DNA of 64,000 bases, taken from positions 67,496,233 through 67,560,232 of the forward strand of contig NC_134276.1 in assembly GCF_949628215.1 (NCBI RefSeq). Reading direction: 5' to 3'. This document shows positions 21,596 through 36,700 of this stretch, in pieces (position 1 is the first letter of the stretch; every line of letters begins with the position of its first letter). A model generated the notes under the pieces. The model saw nothing but the letters and a program-made list of their open reading frames with translations. It made no database searches and was not told where the DNA came from. The DNA comes from Phalacrocorax aristotelis. Its lineage: Eukaryota > Chordata > Aves > Suliformes > Phalacrocoracidae. Made by a program: the position numbers and the translations under genes.

Positions 21596-23540
21596 AACCT
21601 CACTTCCTTATAAATATTGTTTATACTTAAATATCAGATGTCACTTCTCTATGACTACCACTTGTATTATTTTCATTTGCTATTTTTGTAATCTTTCAAC
21701 CAGGAGTCTACAGGGTCTGATTGTCCCAGGCACCATACTGGCCTGGACTCCCAGAGTTCCCAACCCAAATAGCCTATTGTCTAAACAGACAAAAAAAGCA
21801 GCACATGTGACCCCAAACCAGTCTCGTGATCTCTGTCTGTGGTTTAATTGCCATTGTTCTGTATTTGCTAATTTTTTCTTCACATAGATGATATTACCCC
21901 ACTCTGTGTCCCCTGCATCAGCCATAAATGGGACTTTATGGATTGTTCCCATTGGGATGAAAAATGGGGCTGGGAACCAGGTGTCATTCTGATGTAGTTA
22001 TCTTAATTTACAAAGTTGCTGTCCCCTGAACAGAGTGTCCTTGCTCACGGTTCCAAGTCTGTCTTCTATTCAGCTGTCAACATGGATGGACTTGCGTACT
22101 CTTTCAAAGTCTCTGCTTTTAGTCCTTGTGCCTTCCTTTCACATAAATCTCCCCAAAGCACTCAAAAGCAAATCTCCTTTCCCTACATTTGCTTTCTTGA
22201 GAGAGAGTGACAGATTCCTGTTGTGATACTGAGAGAGTAAAGTGCTTGCAGGAGATTTGCTTTCTGCTCTGAGCGGTTGTGCATAACAGCAAGGAGTTCA
22301 CGGACATTGCTCAGGCCCTTGGCTGGGACGCATAGTCCTTAAAAACTTAACTTGTGCTGGGAGGAGCAGCTCTGAACCAGCTTCAGGGACCTCATTCCGG
22401 AAAGGGGCTTAGATTTCTTAGCAGAAATGTCATGCCCTGTCCATGGGGTGGGTTCGGTGGGAGCTGATGGGGTGACTGGGCATGTGTCTAAGCAGGGAGG
22501 AGTGTCAGCCATAGTGAAGAGAGGAGCAAGGAGCATGGAAGTGATGCGTGACTGAGACTGAGGTGACCACAGGGCAATGTGTGGCCAGGCAAGGCAAGGA
22601 GGGAGCTCTATGGAAAGAGCCTGTTGACACCTGCACTCGAGATCTGGCTGCTTCCTAGTCTGTGGCCAGCTACGTCTCAGGTGTGTGGCACCAAGGAGAC
22701 CCCTTTTCTCCAAGCCCATGTGAGCCCAGTGGGAGTCCTGACTCCAGGAAAGTCTGATGGAAGGCTGGTCTCACCTGTTGCTGCTTTACCTGGTATTAAC
22801 CATGAACCCAAGGAGTTTCTACCTTTCAAAACCTTCATGGGCCCATCATAAGGAGGGAGCTTTTCCTGCCATTCTGGTGTTGAAGCAGCACTGGTAGGAA
22901 CAGTAAGGCCAGCTTACTCCAGCATCCCTTGTTCCTCTCTCTCCTGTGGCTGTTGGTGCTGCAGCTGTAGTGTGTTGAAACTAACTGTGCTGGTCCTTTT
23001 GGCATTTTAGCAAGAACTTTTTCTGGGATGTGTGATAGTGTTTAGTGATGGAGTTCACTAAAAACAAACAAACCCAGCCCTAAGTGTTTGAACTGGGGTC
23101 TATTGCGTGGCAGCAACACATCCGTTTTTTGAGGAAAACCATTTGTCGGAAGTTGCCTAAAGCTTTGCAATTTTCCAAAATAATGATGTATGGGCTAAAT
23201 GTAAGTGTTCTTTTCTCCTACTTTGCTTAATCTTTGCTTTATGCTGTGTAAAACTATATGTGTCTATGGTAAAGTAGCTAGGTTCTAGAAGAGTATGTCT
23301 GTACAGGCTTCCAATTACTACATTACAGTTTTGCTCTGAAATATCGAAGAACTGCAGTTCTGGTCATTCCCCACTACATTATATGATTTATGTCCAGCAG
23401 TAGCTTCTACCCTTTCCGTTGACCTACCCCAGTTAGCCCATCTATATGATACATCAGCTCAGATATCACTGTAATGCTTTGGTATGTTGACCAAATAAGC
23501 TGACCTCATGTGTTTCTGTTGGTTTTGTTCTTCGTCTTAG
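21596..23540. other. TMEM255B: TMEM255B intron 2, right part
   Basis: No gene seen. Overlapping open frames on both strands around 22339-22851 lie in a slightly GC-richer patch and have no domain. The acceptor is CTTAG at 23536-23540. Confidence 0.6.
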
Positions 23541-23603
23541 CTTGGCTTTGGATCTTTCCTAGGGATTGTTGGCATCCACCTGGTAGAGAACAGAAGACAA
23601 ATG
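23541..23603 (+). CDS. TMEM255B: TMEM255B coding exon 3 (second membrane segment)
   Basis: A 63-base, phase-0 exon between TTAG and GTAAGC. It encodes L-G-F-G-S-F-L-G-I-V-G-I-H-L-V-E-N-R-R-Q-M. This completes the second membrane segment begun in exon 2 and ends with a basic inside turn. The glycine-spaced motif G-F-G-S-F-L-G-I is characteristic of the family. It is too short to stand out as an open frame, and its identity rests on the exact family match and splice phases. Confidence 0.95.
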
Positions 23604-26600
23604 GTAAGCGACAACCCTTTTTATTTCATTTTTTCATATCAGAATGCCTTAAAAACGCCAAAAGTAGTGATTTCCAGTTGACTTGAAACTGCTGCATCTG
23701 CCTCAAAATGTTAGTCTTTTAGTCTTTTGTTTCACCATTTCTGAGAAGTTGCAGAGAAATATGAATTGGCCTGTGACTTTATCTGTACAGGGCAAGGGAT
23801 GGCTTCACTTCTGACAGAAGCAGTCTGGTATTTTTTACTGAATTACTTTTCTGCTGGTTTAATGAGTTGAATCAGCCCAGGGAAGGGTCAGATGAGTGCC
23901 AGAGTTTGGCCAAGATGACATAACTGGGAAGGGGATGGGAGGAGAGACAAAATGCATAGGTTGTGGCAGCTTAGGCAGCAATGAGCCACACAGTCAGATC
24001 AACCATAACAGGTGATCTCATCCTGAACAAGAAGTTTAAGTCAGGAACGCTTTCCTGAAACTATATGTTTTAGAAGAAGGAAAAACCCAGAGCTCTTGCT
24101 ATCAAGATTCCCTGGCTAGGTCAGACAGGATTTCATGACACTGCATGGTTTGTTTTCAGATTTAGCTTGGTTTTACAAACACCTTGCTTTTATTTATGTG
24201 AGGAAGTCATAGAAAGTCTTTGGGGGTAAAGGAAAGTGCGTAGGACTGGATTTGTGGAAAGTCTTACACTTTCCTTGCTCTTGGCAAAAAATAGGTGTGT
24301 CTTGGTTGAATAACAGCATGCCCAATGTGCACTTTACAGTAGACTGATTATAGTCAAGCATCATGAAATATGATTAATTTAATAATGCAGAGCCTTCACT
24401 GGTATAAATGAAGAGTGGTGTTAAGCTCAGAGGAGGAAATGGTGGATTTACTTTGCTTTTTACTAACAAGTAACTACTTTACTTACAAGTAGTCTGTTGT
24501 GCTTTCCTCTTCTTCATAAACTCACTTTTGTTGTCACTGTAGGCAAATTTCTTTCATGTCACTGTTTTTACATTGCCTTTAAGTTTGAGTGATGTATTTG
24601 GAAGTATTCCCCTGTTTTTAACTTCTGTTTCTAGCTGGGTTTCCCAAAGGAATGAGATTTATAAAGCCATGATGTCTTTCTGTGTCTTTCTCTGTTCCCC
24701 ATTTCACTTTTTTCAACATGTTGACCAACTTCAGGCAAATTCAGCAGGGAGGTAGAGACTTCAAAGGTGTGCAATTCCTTCAAGTTTTCTGAAAATTCAC
24801 AAGTGGATAGAGGAGAGGATTATGAATTAGTTCCCCCATGGTGCTACAGGCTGCAATGTCAGCTCACCTCTTATTAAACACTAGAGAATCCAAATGGGAC
24901 ATGACCTGTGAGACAAAAATCTGCACCAGGCCAGGCCTCATTAATTTTGCTACTACCAAACCAGCTTATTTGCTCTGAAGAACTATTGCCCCTGATTTCC
25001 ACATCAGAGACCAGGATGAACAGCAGGTTCCAAGTTGCAGACTCAATGGTGGGCAGATAAAAATAGCTTTGACTTCCACAGCATTCATGCTACTTTACTA
25101 ACAGGCATAACATTTTAGGTTGTTTTATCGTTCAGTTTTCCTTTAATCTGCCTCTTAGTTTTCTATCGCTTCTTGTCCTTAGCAGAAAGTAAAATGGCTG
25201 AAAAGGACATAAGGTGGGTAAGCAGCAGTTAAACCGTGTAATAGTCAAAGTGTTGTGTCATTTACACAAGGACCGTGGAGAAATAGTGTCCAGTATGTTT
25301 GGTATTAGTGCCTGTTTGCATTTCCCAGCATGGAACAAGGAAAACTGCTTTCTGCTAATAACACTTAGTGATGATCTGGCTGTTGAAAGATTGGATTTCT
25401 GGGGAACAGACCAATAAAACAACTAGGACGTTTAATTATGCTTCTTGCCTTGAGTACCATCCACATTGGGCTAAGACTTTTAACACTCTTTTGCTAAGGC
25501 TTAGCTGCTTGTTTTCAAATGTTACAGAAATGAGATTGAAAGGGTTTATGTCATACTACAACTGAGAGCAGTAATTATTCCCTGGGGTGTAACCGAGTAT
25601 ATTCAAATGAAAGGGTTTAGAGCAGCTTTAACAAATTTGCAGCCATCAGTAAGATTGTAAAGACTTACATAAGCACGGATATGTAACAGAAAAGTCATAT
25701 TCCTGTAACTAAAAATTCTGTGCATTGCAGCAGGACAAAAGGGAGTGGGAAGGAAAATAAATTGTTTACTCAATTGCTTCTATTTTAACTGGACCTCCTT
25801 TGAGCAGTTACTGCAGTATAATTTGAGTTCAACCCAGTGTAGCTCTGACAGTTGTCTGGCCCCTGTAATGACTCAATACTTAATTTTTTTAAAATTGAAA
25901 ATTAATATAGATTCAATTACACTAGAAAAAAAACATCTATTTTAAATTGACCTTTTCTCCATAAATCTTTTCTCTTTTTGTCTTGAAGTTCTGTTTCCTT
26001 GTGACCTATCCTCTGTAAGTCCAGATTTATTCATGGTTGATGAAATGCGAAGTGTAGTATAAAATATGTAATGCTTAGAAGAACTAGTCCAGCAAATATC
26101 CAGCACTCAATAAATGCAAGCACGGGGTTTGAGAAGGAAAACACAGTTTGGCAGAATGGACAATGGTTTGTTCTTAAAACACAACATTAATAATGTTGCA
26201 CCTCTTTGACCTTGTCCTTGGCATCCCAGGGCCCACAGTGGGGGTTCAATATGCTGACCAAGGTATAACCCTTAATTCAAAGGAACTGCTCTCCGCAGAA
26301 GCCGGCTCTGCCTCATTGACTAGCATGATTTCACTTCAGCTCTTAGCATTCGTGCTTGGCTCTGCTATTGCAGAACTTTGCAACAGTGGAACAAAATTTC
26401 CCTTTGACTAAAGATTTGCACTGATTTGGGGATGTTTTTAACTGGCAAACAGAAGAAATGGAAGAACAATGTGTTGCTGTCCCTTTTTGCCTCTCTCGCC
26501 TCCTGCAAAGCAGGTCATAGATCGAAGAACTGAGTATAGCTGTAAGTTGTTTCGTTCCAAAGGCACACTTAGTCCAGCCAGACGGGTGGAAAATATGATA

Positions 26601-29532
26601 CTGCTCAAACGAAATGGATTTGTTTGTAAGACATGAAGGGTCCTTGCTTGTTTGCTCGCTTGCCATCTCCTCACATTACACTACAAAATATTTCCAATTA
26701 GAAAACAAGCTGAAATGCTTGCTGAAATTGCAATGCTGAAATTGCATACAGAGGTGGGGAAGGCTGGATCTGTGGGGGGTTCATGGCAGCGGAGCTGAGC
26801 TGAGACCAGTAAGCAGTTTTGAGGGTGTGCTGTAAAAGGTTTCATCTCAGATAAATGTGGAGGTGGCATGAGCTAGCACCCAGAAATAAAGCACTCGTTA
26901 AATGTGCAATGTTGATAAGACACCATGCATGTTGTTTTAGCTAACCCGATGGATAAACCAAGCACTGGCTCACAGTTTCCACTCACACATCTTTCCAATG
27001 CCAGTCTCATCAAGCCATTCACAAGGCTGAAAATGAGCATGCTGAAACTGTGGTGCCTGAAAGAGTGATGGAGGTGCAAGGGGACCATAGTAACTGTCAG
27101 GGTTTTGAACATTTGCAGCATCACAGTGATGCCTGCGAGAGCTCCTTGGTAGGGTCGTGGGAGTCACCCTGACAGCAGCGCTGCTGCAGCAGAGCGGCAA
27201 AGGCAGGAAGGGCGTGGGAGGAGGTGCAGGAGCATAAAGGACACAGAGAGGATGGGAAAGGGTGAGAGAATCCGGAGTGACCCCTCAGGAGGTGTCAGTG
27301 CAAACCTCGGTACTACTTACGATGAAGACAGTTGTCTGCAGCAGGTCTGAGTCTTGCTTGTTTTTTCTTCATGCTAATTTTCTTGCTGACATGTCTAGGA
27401 CATACTCAGATATAAACCTAATGCTTAGCTGGCTCAACCTGGTCCTTCACTTGTTCAAAGAGATGGTTGTAGTGATTTTAGCTGAGGAGACATTGCTTCT
27501 GACAAAAGTGGAATTTGAAAAAATAAGGGAGGTTAAAGCATGGAGTTCTGCACACAAACAGAAAAATCAAAGCTATTTCTTCAGACTTCTCAAGGGATGC
27601 TACGTTTAGGTGCCTTAATATGCTTGCTTCCTGATATCTGTCAACAATAATTAGATTTCAAATTAAATGCTGAAAAGTAACTATAGCAGAATTTGGAGAA
27701 ACAAAGCAATAATTTCCTCTTCTGTTTTTAGTTGATAGGATTCCCTGACAGTGCATGTGTTCCTACCATGTGTTGAGATGTGTGTGAGGTAGTGTTTCAG
27801 TATTATCTCTGATTATTTTCTTGCCACTAGAATTTGCATCTGTTCCAGAAGAAAAGCTCTTTTCAGAATTATAAGTGCCAAACCTCTTTCACTTTTCAAT
27901 CCTGATATGTCTTGTAAATCAATTGTGTCCATCAGAAAGTGCCCACTGGACATCTTGTGTAAAGGTGGTGGTTATTCATACATACACCAAAACAAGAAAT
28001 GGATACCTACTCTGCTCTGTTCAAACATACTGTGCTTCATCTACTTTTTCATGCAAAACAAATATATGAATATCCTGGAAGAAACTGGCTTTAGTGCAGG
28101 TTTTGATCAAAGATGCTAATTGCTGATAGATTCCATATCACATATTAAGCTAATTAAAGTAGCTTGTTTACATAAAGAGAAAAAACATTACCATTCTGTA
28201 GACCTCCTGAGACTATCTTTGATGTTCCTGCATAAATAAATGGAAGAAGTCTTTATTGTAGTGCAGGGGAAAAGCAGATAATGTAAAGGCAATGGCTGTC
28301 ATTACCAACGTATTATTTCTCTGTTGAACTCAAGCTTCAGAGAAAGTCAACAGCAGTTATTTTTTTCAGTGATTATTTTTATGTGCTCATATTTCACAGA
28401 GTTCAGGGAAAAACAATTAATGCTGATATAAAAATTATAATAATGGAACAAATTAGCAATCGTCCTTGTCTTGTTTAGCACCTTTATAATCATTAAAACT
28501 GAAAAGACCTATTACTGCCTTTTCAGTCATCAATGTGCACTAGATTTTGTGGTGTGATCTAACTGTGCATTTTAGAAACAGACAAGGAGATTTATGTGAA
28601 GATACAGGTTGACACTGACAGTTGTATGAGCTCGAGCATGGCTCTTCTTAGGATGTCCATTCCTTTCAAAATACAGCAGCATCTTAGCTGGAAGATGAAG
28701 CAGTTTATTCTTTGAGCTTATTCATCTTCCTGCACTTTTGTGCCTAGCTCTTAGACCCCTGGAATGTGGTGCCCTTTGGAGGCATCTCGTTCTCTCCTTA
28801 GATTCTGGAAAGAGCCTTGAAGGGTGATTTAGACTAGACTCTGGAGTTTTAGACAGCTAAAATATGGTAAGAAGAACCCCATATTTATATTTCTTTTCTA
28901 CAATGCTGAGGAGATTACGAAAGATATCATACTATAACTCTGCCCGGTTTTGAGTTCAGAGCAGAGCAGCCTATGTATAGACTGTCCAATCTCCTTTTAT
29001 GCTATAAACGTGGTGCAGTCTTGGGTATTAGCTGCCTTATTTGGCACAAATCAGCTTTGCGACCCCCTTTTAATCCTTTTTGGGAAGGATTTTGAATGGG
29101 GTCTATGCATAGTAGGTCTGGGAAATCTGTGTTATTCCTTGTAATGCAGGAGGATATTCAGGAAAGTCCTGGATAGAAGCAAGACAAATACCTGGAGATG
29201 TTTTGAAGGCTCAGTTGTTTCAGCTGCGGAGGAGGAGGACAGGTGTATGTCTGTGGGTATGAAAGCACCATCCAAAGTGAAGGCAAGTGAAAACAAAATA
29301 AGTAAATTCTATGGCCCATAAAAATGTAAATAATTGAAAAGTTGTTTATAATTTATTTTAGTTAGCATAATATTATGAGGGACATTTTGCTGTTATAAGT
29401 GTGATGTATTCCATAAATGTGGGACCAAGTAAAATATTTGGGATTTTTTAAAATGCAGTTCTTTGACCTTGTGCATTTAAAGTGAGGATTTCCAATTTCC
29501 AATAAATATAAATATCCACTGACACAGAGAGG

Positions 29533-29597
29533 TCTTCCTTTCTCCTCTTTCCTCCTTCCTCTTTCTTGCCGACTCCTTCTTCTCCTCTTCCTTGCCA
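29533..29597. repeat. Polypyrimidine (CCT/CTT) tract
   Basis: About 65 bases almost purely of C and T on the plus strand (purine-rich on the minus), broken by GCCGA at about 29568-29572. Such tracts are common in introns and can form triplex DNA. It is responsible for the basic open frame on the minus strand here. Confidence 0.8.
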
Positions 29598-30029
29598 CAG
29601 CCAAAAATAGTTTCCACTGGATTAGTGAGTTAAAAGGTTCATAGCCAAGTGAGCATCAGACACAGCAGAAGTAAGTGGTGGGTGCTGCATGGCTGAGAGT
29701 AGAGAAGAGTCTGTGGGAGGAGGGAACAGGACTTGTCCCTTTTGCTAGGAATAAAGTGTTATGTCAGCTCACGATGCTGTGAAACCATCATCCAAGTGCT
29801 GTCAGGGAGTTAAATGCCTGAAGTTAAATAGTATAAATTTCCTCACAGTGTCTTGAGAACTTTGACATTCAGGGACTCAAAGACAAAAATAAATGCTCTC
29901 ATGGTGTGAATTACCAAAGGAAGTGTGGGGGATGTTTCAGCTCTTCTCTGCCTAGTTCCTTATGGATTGGCATTTCATGTCATGTATCTATAGGTCTATG
30001 CTTTCAGATTTTACCAGAGCAGATTTATC

Positions 30030-30140
30030 ACCTAGTCATGCAAATACTTTTTTATACGTAAATATTATAATACATAAATGTACTATGATATTAGAACCAT
30101 ATAATATATAACATGTAATAAATGTTCACATATACATATG
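30030..30140. repeat. AT-rich low-complexity stretch
   Basis: Over 80% A and T, with repeated ATAAAT, ATAATA and ATATAT words and no clear unit length. Confidence 0.7.
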
Positions 30141-30689
30141 TATTTACAGCTGACATGTGCTGGCAAATACCTGGCATAATGACAAAAAAGTCTATGCCAC
30201 TATGCCACTGACATTGTCTTTATTGTGCAAAGTGCTTTTTGCCCTCTTTATAGATGCCATCTGCCAAGATGTTTTCGCTAGTAAAGCTGTAATGAGAAAT
30301 ACAGTCAGGTCTGTAGCAGTCTTTCTGTTCCATCATCAGGGCTGTGTCTGGCTGACATACCTAGAGAGATGCCACCAAGTATGTCCAGCTACAGCCTAGC
30401 ACAGTAGTTCTTTCGCTCTCATACAACCCTATGCTGGTCTGTTGGTTGTATCAGTCCTAGGTCTTGCCCACCCAAGGTCCCCTAGCTTGTGACCCAACAC
30501 AGCATTAGCTCAGTCTCAGATAACACGTTTTCACTGTTACCATTACTAGAAAGAAACAGAAAATGGATTAAAAAGGGAAAAATTTAGCAAAAGGAAGACT
30601 TTGGCTTCTATTTGGAGAGCTTTCTTGGCAACCAGAATGGCTTCAGTTTGCTCTGGAAGCTTAAATTCTATAAAAACAGAAGGAAGATA

Positions 30690-30746
30690 CATATCTTTAT
30701 ACATATATATATATCTATAGATATATGTGTATGAATATATGCATGC
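30690..30746. repeat. Imperfect (TA) microsatellite
   Basis: Runs of alternating T and A (ACATATATATATATCTATAG, then ATATATGTGTATG) form an interrupted dinucleotide repeat. Confidence 0.85.
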
Positions 30747-33700
30747 ACCAGCACAGCCTATTTTTGACACTCCAGTGTTTAAAGGCTGGCGCTGTTCTTT
30801 TGAGTCAGAGCCTCAAGCCAGCAATTCAGTTTAAATCCTCCCATTTTATTAAGTAAAGTCTTTGGGATGTGGTTCCTTTAAAACCTGTGCTTGGAAACAG
30901 CACACAGAACTAAGTGCATAATGGGACACTTTTTAGCTGCCAGTTTGTTTTCTTGTGCTGTTTATGTAATGAAAGCATTAGTGTCACACAGCTGAAAACA
31001 AAAGTAAACTTTATGACCCATGAAATTTGTTTGTGGAACAATAAATAAATCGATTACTCTCCCTAGCAAGCAGGAGCAGGGGATAAAGAGTCTTGATAAG
31101 GAATCTGAGAGAAGTGCTCATGTGTGCAAGGTGCAGAAGGTGAGGTGGGGTGTGCCCTATGAAAAGGACAGGCATTTTCCAATTCTCTTTTTGAAGAATG
31201 AGATCAAATTAAATGGGTGAGTATCCCTGTTGGCCAGAAAGAATCTTCTGCTCTCTGCAGGTATAACTTTACTACATGAAAGCTTGTAATTTAATTGTAA
31301 TGCATTTCTGATAAAGAGTATGTGTGAAACCAATGCAGTTGCTGTAATGTGAAAAGATGCTAACACACTTTGGTGTAAAAAAAGTTCCTGCCACTAAAAC
31401 AGTGTCAGCTGTAGTAGTCTTGATCTATGTCAGTTCCACCATTTTTTACCAGGAAGCATACACTTTGATGGCACATCGTGTGCTATTTATTTCTGGTTTA
31501 TTGTTCTCATACTGCTCTGAACAGCTGCCTCTGTTTAAGTGATGAAATGAGCTTGTTCCATTTGAATCAATAAAAGAGCATCCATGAAAGGAAGTATGTG
31601 ATGGATTCCCCTAAAGTCAGCACTGCTGATCAGTGAATCTCAATTTATGTTTCACTTTCGTCCCCTTTCTTTTTAATGCTGTATTTAGTTTTTGCTTCTT
31701 GACTGTATTTGCTACTCTTAAATCTGTAATAATTTTTAACCATTCTTAGATAAGTGCTTTTGCTGATGTTTGCAAAGGGCAATTCTTACCCATTTGAAGT
31801 GCTTATTGGACTAAGGCTTGCTTAGGCTGGGTCCAAAACCATTAACATTTGTCCAGCTGTGAAATCCAGCTGGTTATTTTTTCTTCTCTGTATAATATCA
31901 CTCCATCTTTATCAAATCCCAGGCATCCTTCTCTCTTTCTACATTATTCCCCTCCCTCCCTTGCAAGCCAGGCAAGTGACTGAAGGAAAGGACTGAAGTA
32001 AAGAGAAAGCAAGTATCAGGGCAGCCAACATCAAGGGGATGAAAGAAGTATTGACAAGATGTTGGTTTTGGCAGCACAGATACTTCCTTTTTTAGGCTCC
32101 TTCTATAGCCAGTGGGAAAAAAAAAAGATATGATTGGAAGGTAATTCATCCCATTCTACAGTAGGTGTAGAGGGTATCTGGAAGTGTCTGGCTCTCCGTT
32201 GACTAGAGAGGAGTGCAGATAACCACCTGAGACAAATACCTATATTTTAAGTAGCTGGACTTATGTATGATGAAACCTGCCCCTCAGGAGAGTTTACTTA
32301 GCAGCTTCACCACATTAAAAAACCCACTCTTGGTACTACCCAGCAGCGTGGATAGGAAATACTGCTTCACTTTGATGGAGCACTGCAACGTTTCCCTTTC
32401 AGAAATACATATTGAGGCTTCACTCCCTTTTACTTCTACTGAGCAGAACCTAGCTGATTCCTGAATACAGGCCCATCTGCTTTGTGAAGGCATGCTCTTC
32501 CCATTTTTGGTATCCCCCAGTCTATACTTATATCTGCACAAATTAATCAAGTCAAATGCTCCACTAATTTTGGTCTCAAAAGTAATCTGGAATCAGTTTG
32601 TGTGATTTGCCATAGAGTATGGCAACACACCCCTATGAAATGAAAAGCTAAAAATCATACAGACATGAAAAGATGGAAGTGAATGAAAAAGTACATTGCC
32701 AAAAGACAGCTCCTGAAACAAAATAATAATCTGGGGGTGACAACTCTGACAGTAACTTTGGAATAGGGAGACAAGGACTCACAAAACCAGGAGAAGATGG
32801 TAGAGAGCAGAGTTGCCTTTAAAAGCACCCTACATCTGAACTGCCCTTGGCAAGCCTCAGTGCCCCCCTACCTACTAGTAAGATGAAACAAGGGGAAGGG
32901 ATTAATCATGTAGCCAGTACCCTATCTGATGGGCTGAAAGAAAAGTAGAGCAGCTATTTAAACAAATCTCTTTAAAAGCAGCTAAAACATGGGTGGAGCA
33001 GAGCATATGTATTACACCTGCTCAAACAAGAGAGGGTCAATGATTAGGGTGGTTGTTTCAGCTCAGACTAGGAGAAGATACAGCAGTGCTGTTTGAATGA
33101 GCTGAGATGTGATGCTGCAAGAAGGAAATCCGTAACTGTCTGTTAACGGCTACTGGGATATGAACAGGGGTCCGCAGATACTGTGGGGGCTTTAATGAGC
33201 ATTGATAATAAAATTAACCCTGCCCCAGGAAATTTTAAAAAAGGGACTGTTTTACGTTGCCTTCTGTTTCTTGTCTTGGAAAATGTTCAGTACAGTTCAG
33301 TCTTTCTTCCAACATTGTTTTAGCAATATCTGCTGGACTCCAGTAGCTGCAACTCTCCCAGACTCCCAGGGGACCTGACAGTGCATCATCACTAGTGACA
33401 ATTTTAACTGAATCAAGACAAGCATTTACTCATCAGTGAATGAATTATCTTGAATTTAATATGTGTTCATTTACACGTATATCAGATTCATTCTAGGATA
33501 CTAGTGTAGCAGTGACTCCAGTTTTGACGTCTAAGTGCACAGAAACTGCCTGGTATAGGTTATTTCATTCAGTAGGTAGGTCATTATAGTGAAGATTTGC
33601 TCATAAAACAATTTGAAATAATTTCCTGGCTGTTTTAGGTCTGGTTTTGTAGCTAATATTAGATTATGAGAGAAGAAAGAATATATTAATCAGGTAACCC

Positions 33701-36700
33701 TTCCCAATAACTTTGTTTCATGTTTCATAATGGCTATTGATTTAATTCCTGGCATTCTTACATTGCTTGAAGATAAAAATACAGGAAAATTAATCTTTAT
33801 TTTTTATAGCATCTTTCACAGAAACTATATCTCCAAATGCTTTACCAGGTTAAAAGGAAAGATAGGATAAATCACAGAAAGAGTAGGGCAAAGTGGATTG
33901 GTATAAATTAAGGATTAATGCACAAGAGAGCATTTCCAGAGGGTGAAGTCAACTGAGAGACCTAGACCGGGGAACTATCAGAGTTAACATACATGGTTTT
34001 TATTTGGACAGCAAAATGTTAAGGCAAAATGTTTCCATGCCACTTTTCTAGATGAAGAGTTGCAAAAGAGTTAAGCTGCTGTAATCAACACCTGTGAGGA
34101 CAGCACAGCCGCTGCTAGCTGTCAGGAGCGGGGGAAGGAGGATGGGAGAGATGCTGTATGCGTGGGTGCCTGGGGAAGCCTTGTGGGAAGCTTAACAGCA
34201 AGGGTACTAAGGAGCAGTTTTGAACCATGGGTTTTCAAGTCCTAAAGAGAAATGGCAAGCAAAGATGGCTGCTTGGGAGTGGCTGATTCATATAGGGTGG
34301 TACCATTATGTCCCTATTGGACAAGGCAGTATGTAAATAGGCCATAAAGGAAACTTTCACAATTCTGAAATAAAAACAAGAATTTAAAACTAATAGAGGC
34401 AGGGAGAGAGTAATGAACATGCTGATGGATGCAGAAGTAATAATAGATGGACACTTCTGGAATAGGCTGCTGGATTGTAAAAGCTATTAAGAAAACCAAA
34501 AGTGATGGAGGAAGAAGTTGAGATGCGTTTTTTGTTTAGTTTCAAAACAAAAATATTTGTTTTGAAAAGGTGTAGCGAAGTGAGACTGAACCAAAGCCAG
34601 TTAAACATTTAGTTAGTCACAGCTTGTAGGGAAATTTGCTAGGAAGAAATCATTGAGCATGTATGGAGATATCCATAGTAGAGTATCTGCAGCAGAGAAT
34701 CCAGTGCTAATACTAGGAACAGAAAGAAAAGCAGAGAGCATCAGTACTGCCCATTGACTCAGGAGAGTGTATTTGTAAATGTGCACTGACAGCTATGCAG
34801 TATTATGCATTTAGGGAGAAGGCTATATGGACACCTGCTAATTTGCAGAGTTCCCTCAGGCCTCAGGTACTGAGAGGAGCGTGCAGCAGACCAGAAGATG
34901 GCTAGTCACCATCTCATGCTTCCCACCATGCAGTGTGGCACTGCTGCCTCCCCCCACCCATGACAGCCTGGGCGCTGGCTGTTGTGTCATGTTGGGTTGC
35001 TCAGCTCTGCCCGCTGAGAGATGTCACAGAGCTTGGAGAGATAATGGCCTGTGTGGCAGCCAGTGCATGCTATATCATTATGTACATTCCTCCATGGGAG
35101 CTCGGCTGTGAGCCACCTTGTGTCGTGGGACCCAGCACACCTATCACGCAGCCCTGGGCGTGTGTCGATAAGCTCAGATGCTAATTTCCCCCAATTCTAT
35201 AACTGTCATGGCAAATGGCACAAATAAAGTTCCAGGTAGCTCAAGAAGTCTGTTTACCTGACCAGTAAAGAAACAGCCCCTGTCCTAAAGATCTCCGTGC
35301 ATGTCTGGAGGAGCTGGAGTAAGCGGACTCAGATGCCTGTGCTCCCTTTCTTGTCTTACTGAGCTGTGCTGCGTAAGCCCTCTCGGGCTGGGGGAGAGCT
35401 GGGACTGTTAAGTTGCCCTGTTGCATTTCCTGACCACAGATACTTCTGTGGTCCCTTGTGAGCAGCCTAATTGATGAACTATCTGCAAAAGCTTAGCATC
35501 GCCACCACTGGAAGACAAAAAGAGAAAGCAATATGCATTAACTATGCCTACATATGATATAAATTAGCTGTGAGTTTCTAAGGTGTAACAAAAGATATTG
35601 TGAATTCTATCCTTCACCATTCTGCCCTTCATGATATGGGTCAAGAAAAAAAGAAATTCTCTGAATGAAAATGCTGCCTTTATTTTGAAAGTGGATTTCG
35701 ATCTTGTTTTTTCTCCTTGGCATAATAATTGATACCTCTCATGGTTTCTGTATTCTTTCCCAACATTTGTTTATCTAAATAATTCTGCCCTTTTATGCAT
35801 GTGAGGTTGCTTACATTTCTCATGGGACCTCTCCCCTGCCTGTGTTACACCAACTGGCCTTTTCATATTGCTTTTTTTCTTAATTATCCCTGACAATGCT
35901 GAAAAATGGGAAACTTATTCACAGGCAGTGAAACAAGTGTCTCCTTGACCACAAACAATAAAATAACCCCAGTCTTTATCATTTGTTCATTACAGCTAAA
36001 GCCTAGCTTTTATTTTGATAATCCCTAGGAGTGCAAATTACATTAAATAGATTAGACAATATAACTGTTGCTGCCAGCACTTCTATCTCCCTCCCTTCTG
36101 TCTTGGCCACATGGTCCCACCCTCTCACTTCCACTGGGTCTAATGCTCATCTCTCCTTACAGTTATCTGATTTAACTCATTTGGGGGGACCGATAGTTTT
36201 CTGCCTAGTGGGTGTATTTCCCTGCCTCGCTGTGGGTTTGGCCAAGCACAGGAGCTGGTATGCAGGGATGCACCCCTTTGGGGGAAAGAGCAGGAGAAAG
36301 GACTGGACAGCAGGGACCAAACTAAGGACAGGAGAGCAAGACACCATTTCAGATGGCAGTGGGCAGTCACATAGGCTCAGGTCTTTGCCCTGCGGTGCTA
36401 TTAGCAACAGTGAGAGGGAAGAAAACCTGAATCAAAGATCTGTGTTGTTGCTGATAATATTCAACAATGTATGGCTGGACTTGCTGAATCCAACAGTGAT
36501 GATACCGTTGAAAGGCTGTAGGTTTCTAATTTGGTCACTTGATCTAAACACAAGACTTTATCCAAATACCTTACAACATCATGTGTGCAGCATCTCTGTC
36601 TGAAGGCCTTCCTGGTAATATAGGTATCTGCTGCAGGCATTGGCTACGTTATTCGGTGTATTACATTCAGGAGCAAGTTATCTGTTTATGCACGGGTTCC

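Noticed and set aside
22339..22851. Overlapping open frames of 126 (minus) and 90 (plus) codons in intron 2
   Set aside because: They lie in a mildly GC-rich patch, share the same DNA on opposite strands and have no domain or splice structure.
36031..36603. A 190-codon plus-strand open frame in intron 3
   Set aside because: It starts with GTG, shows no domain and is overlapped by minus-strand frames. About one open frame of this length is expected by chance in 64 kb read in six frames.
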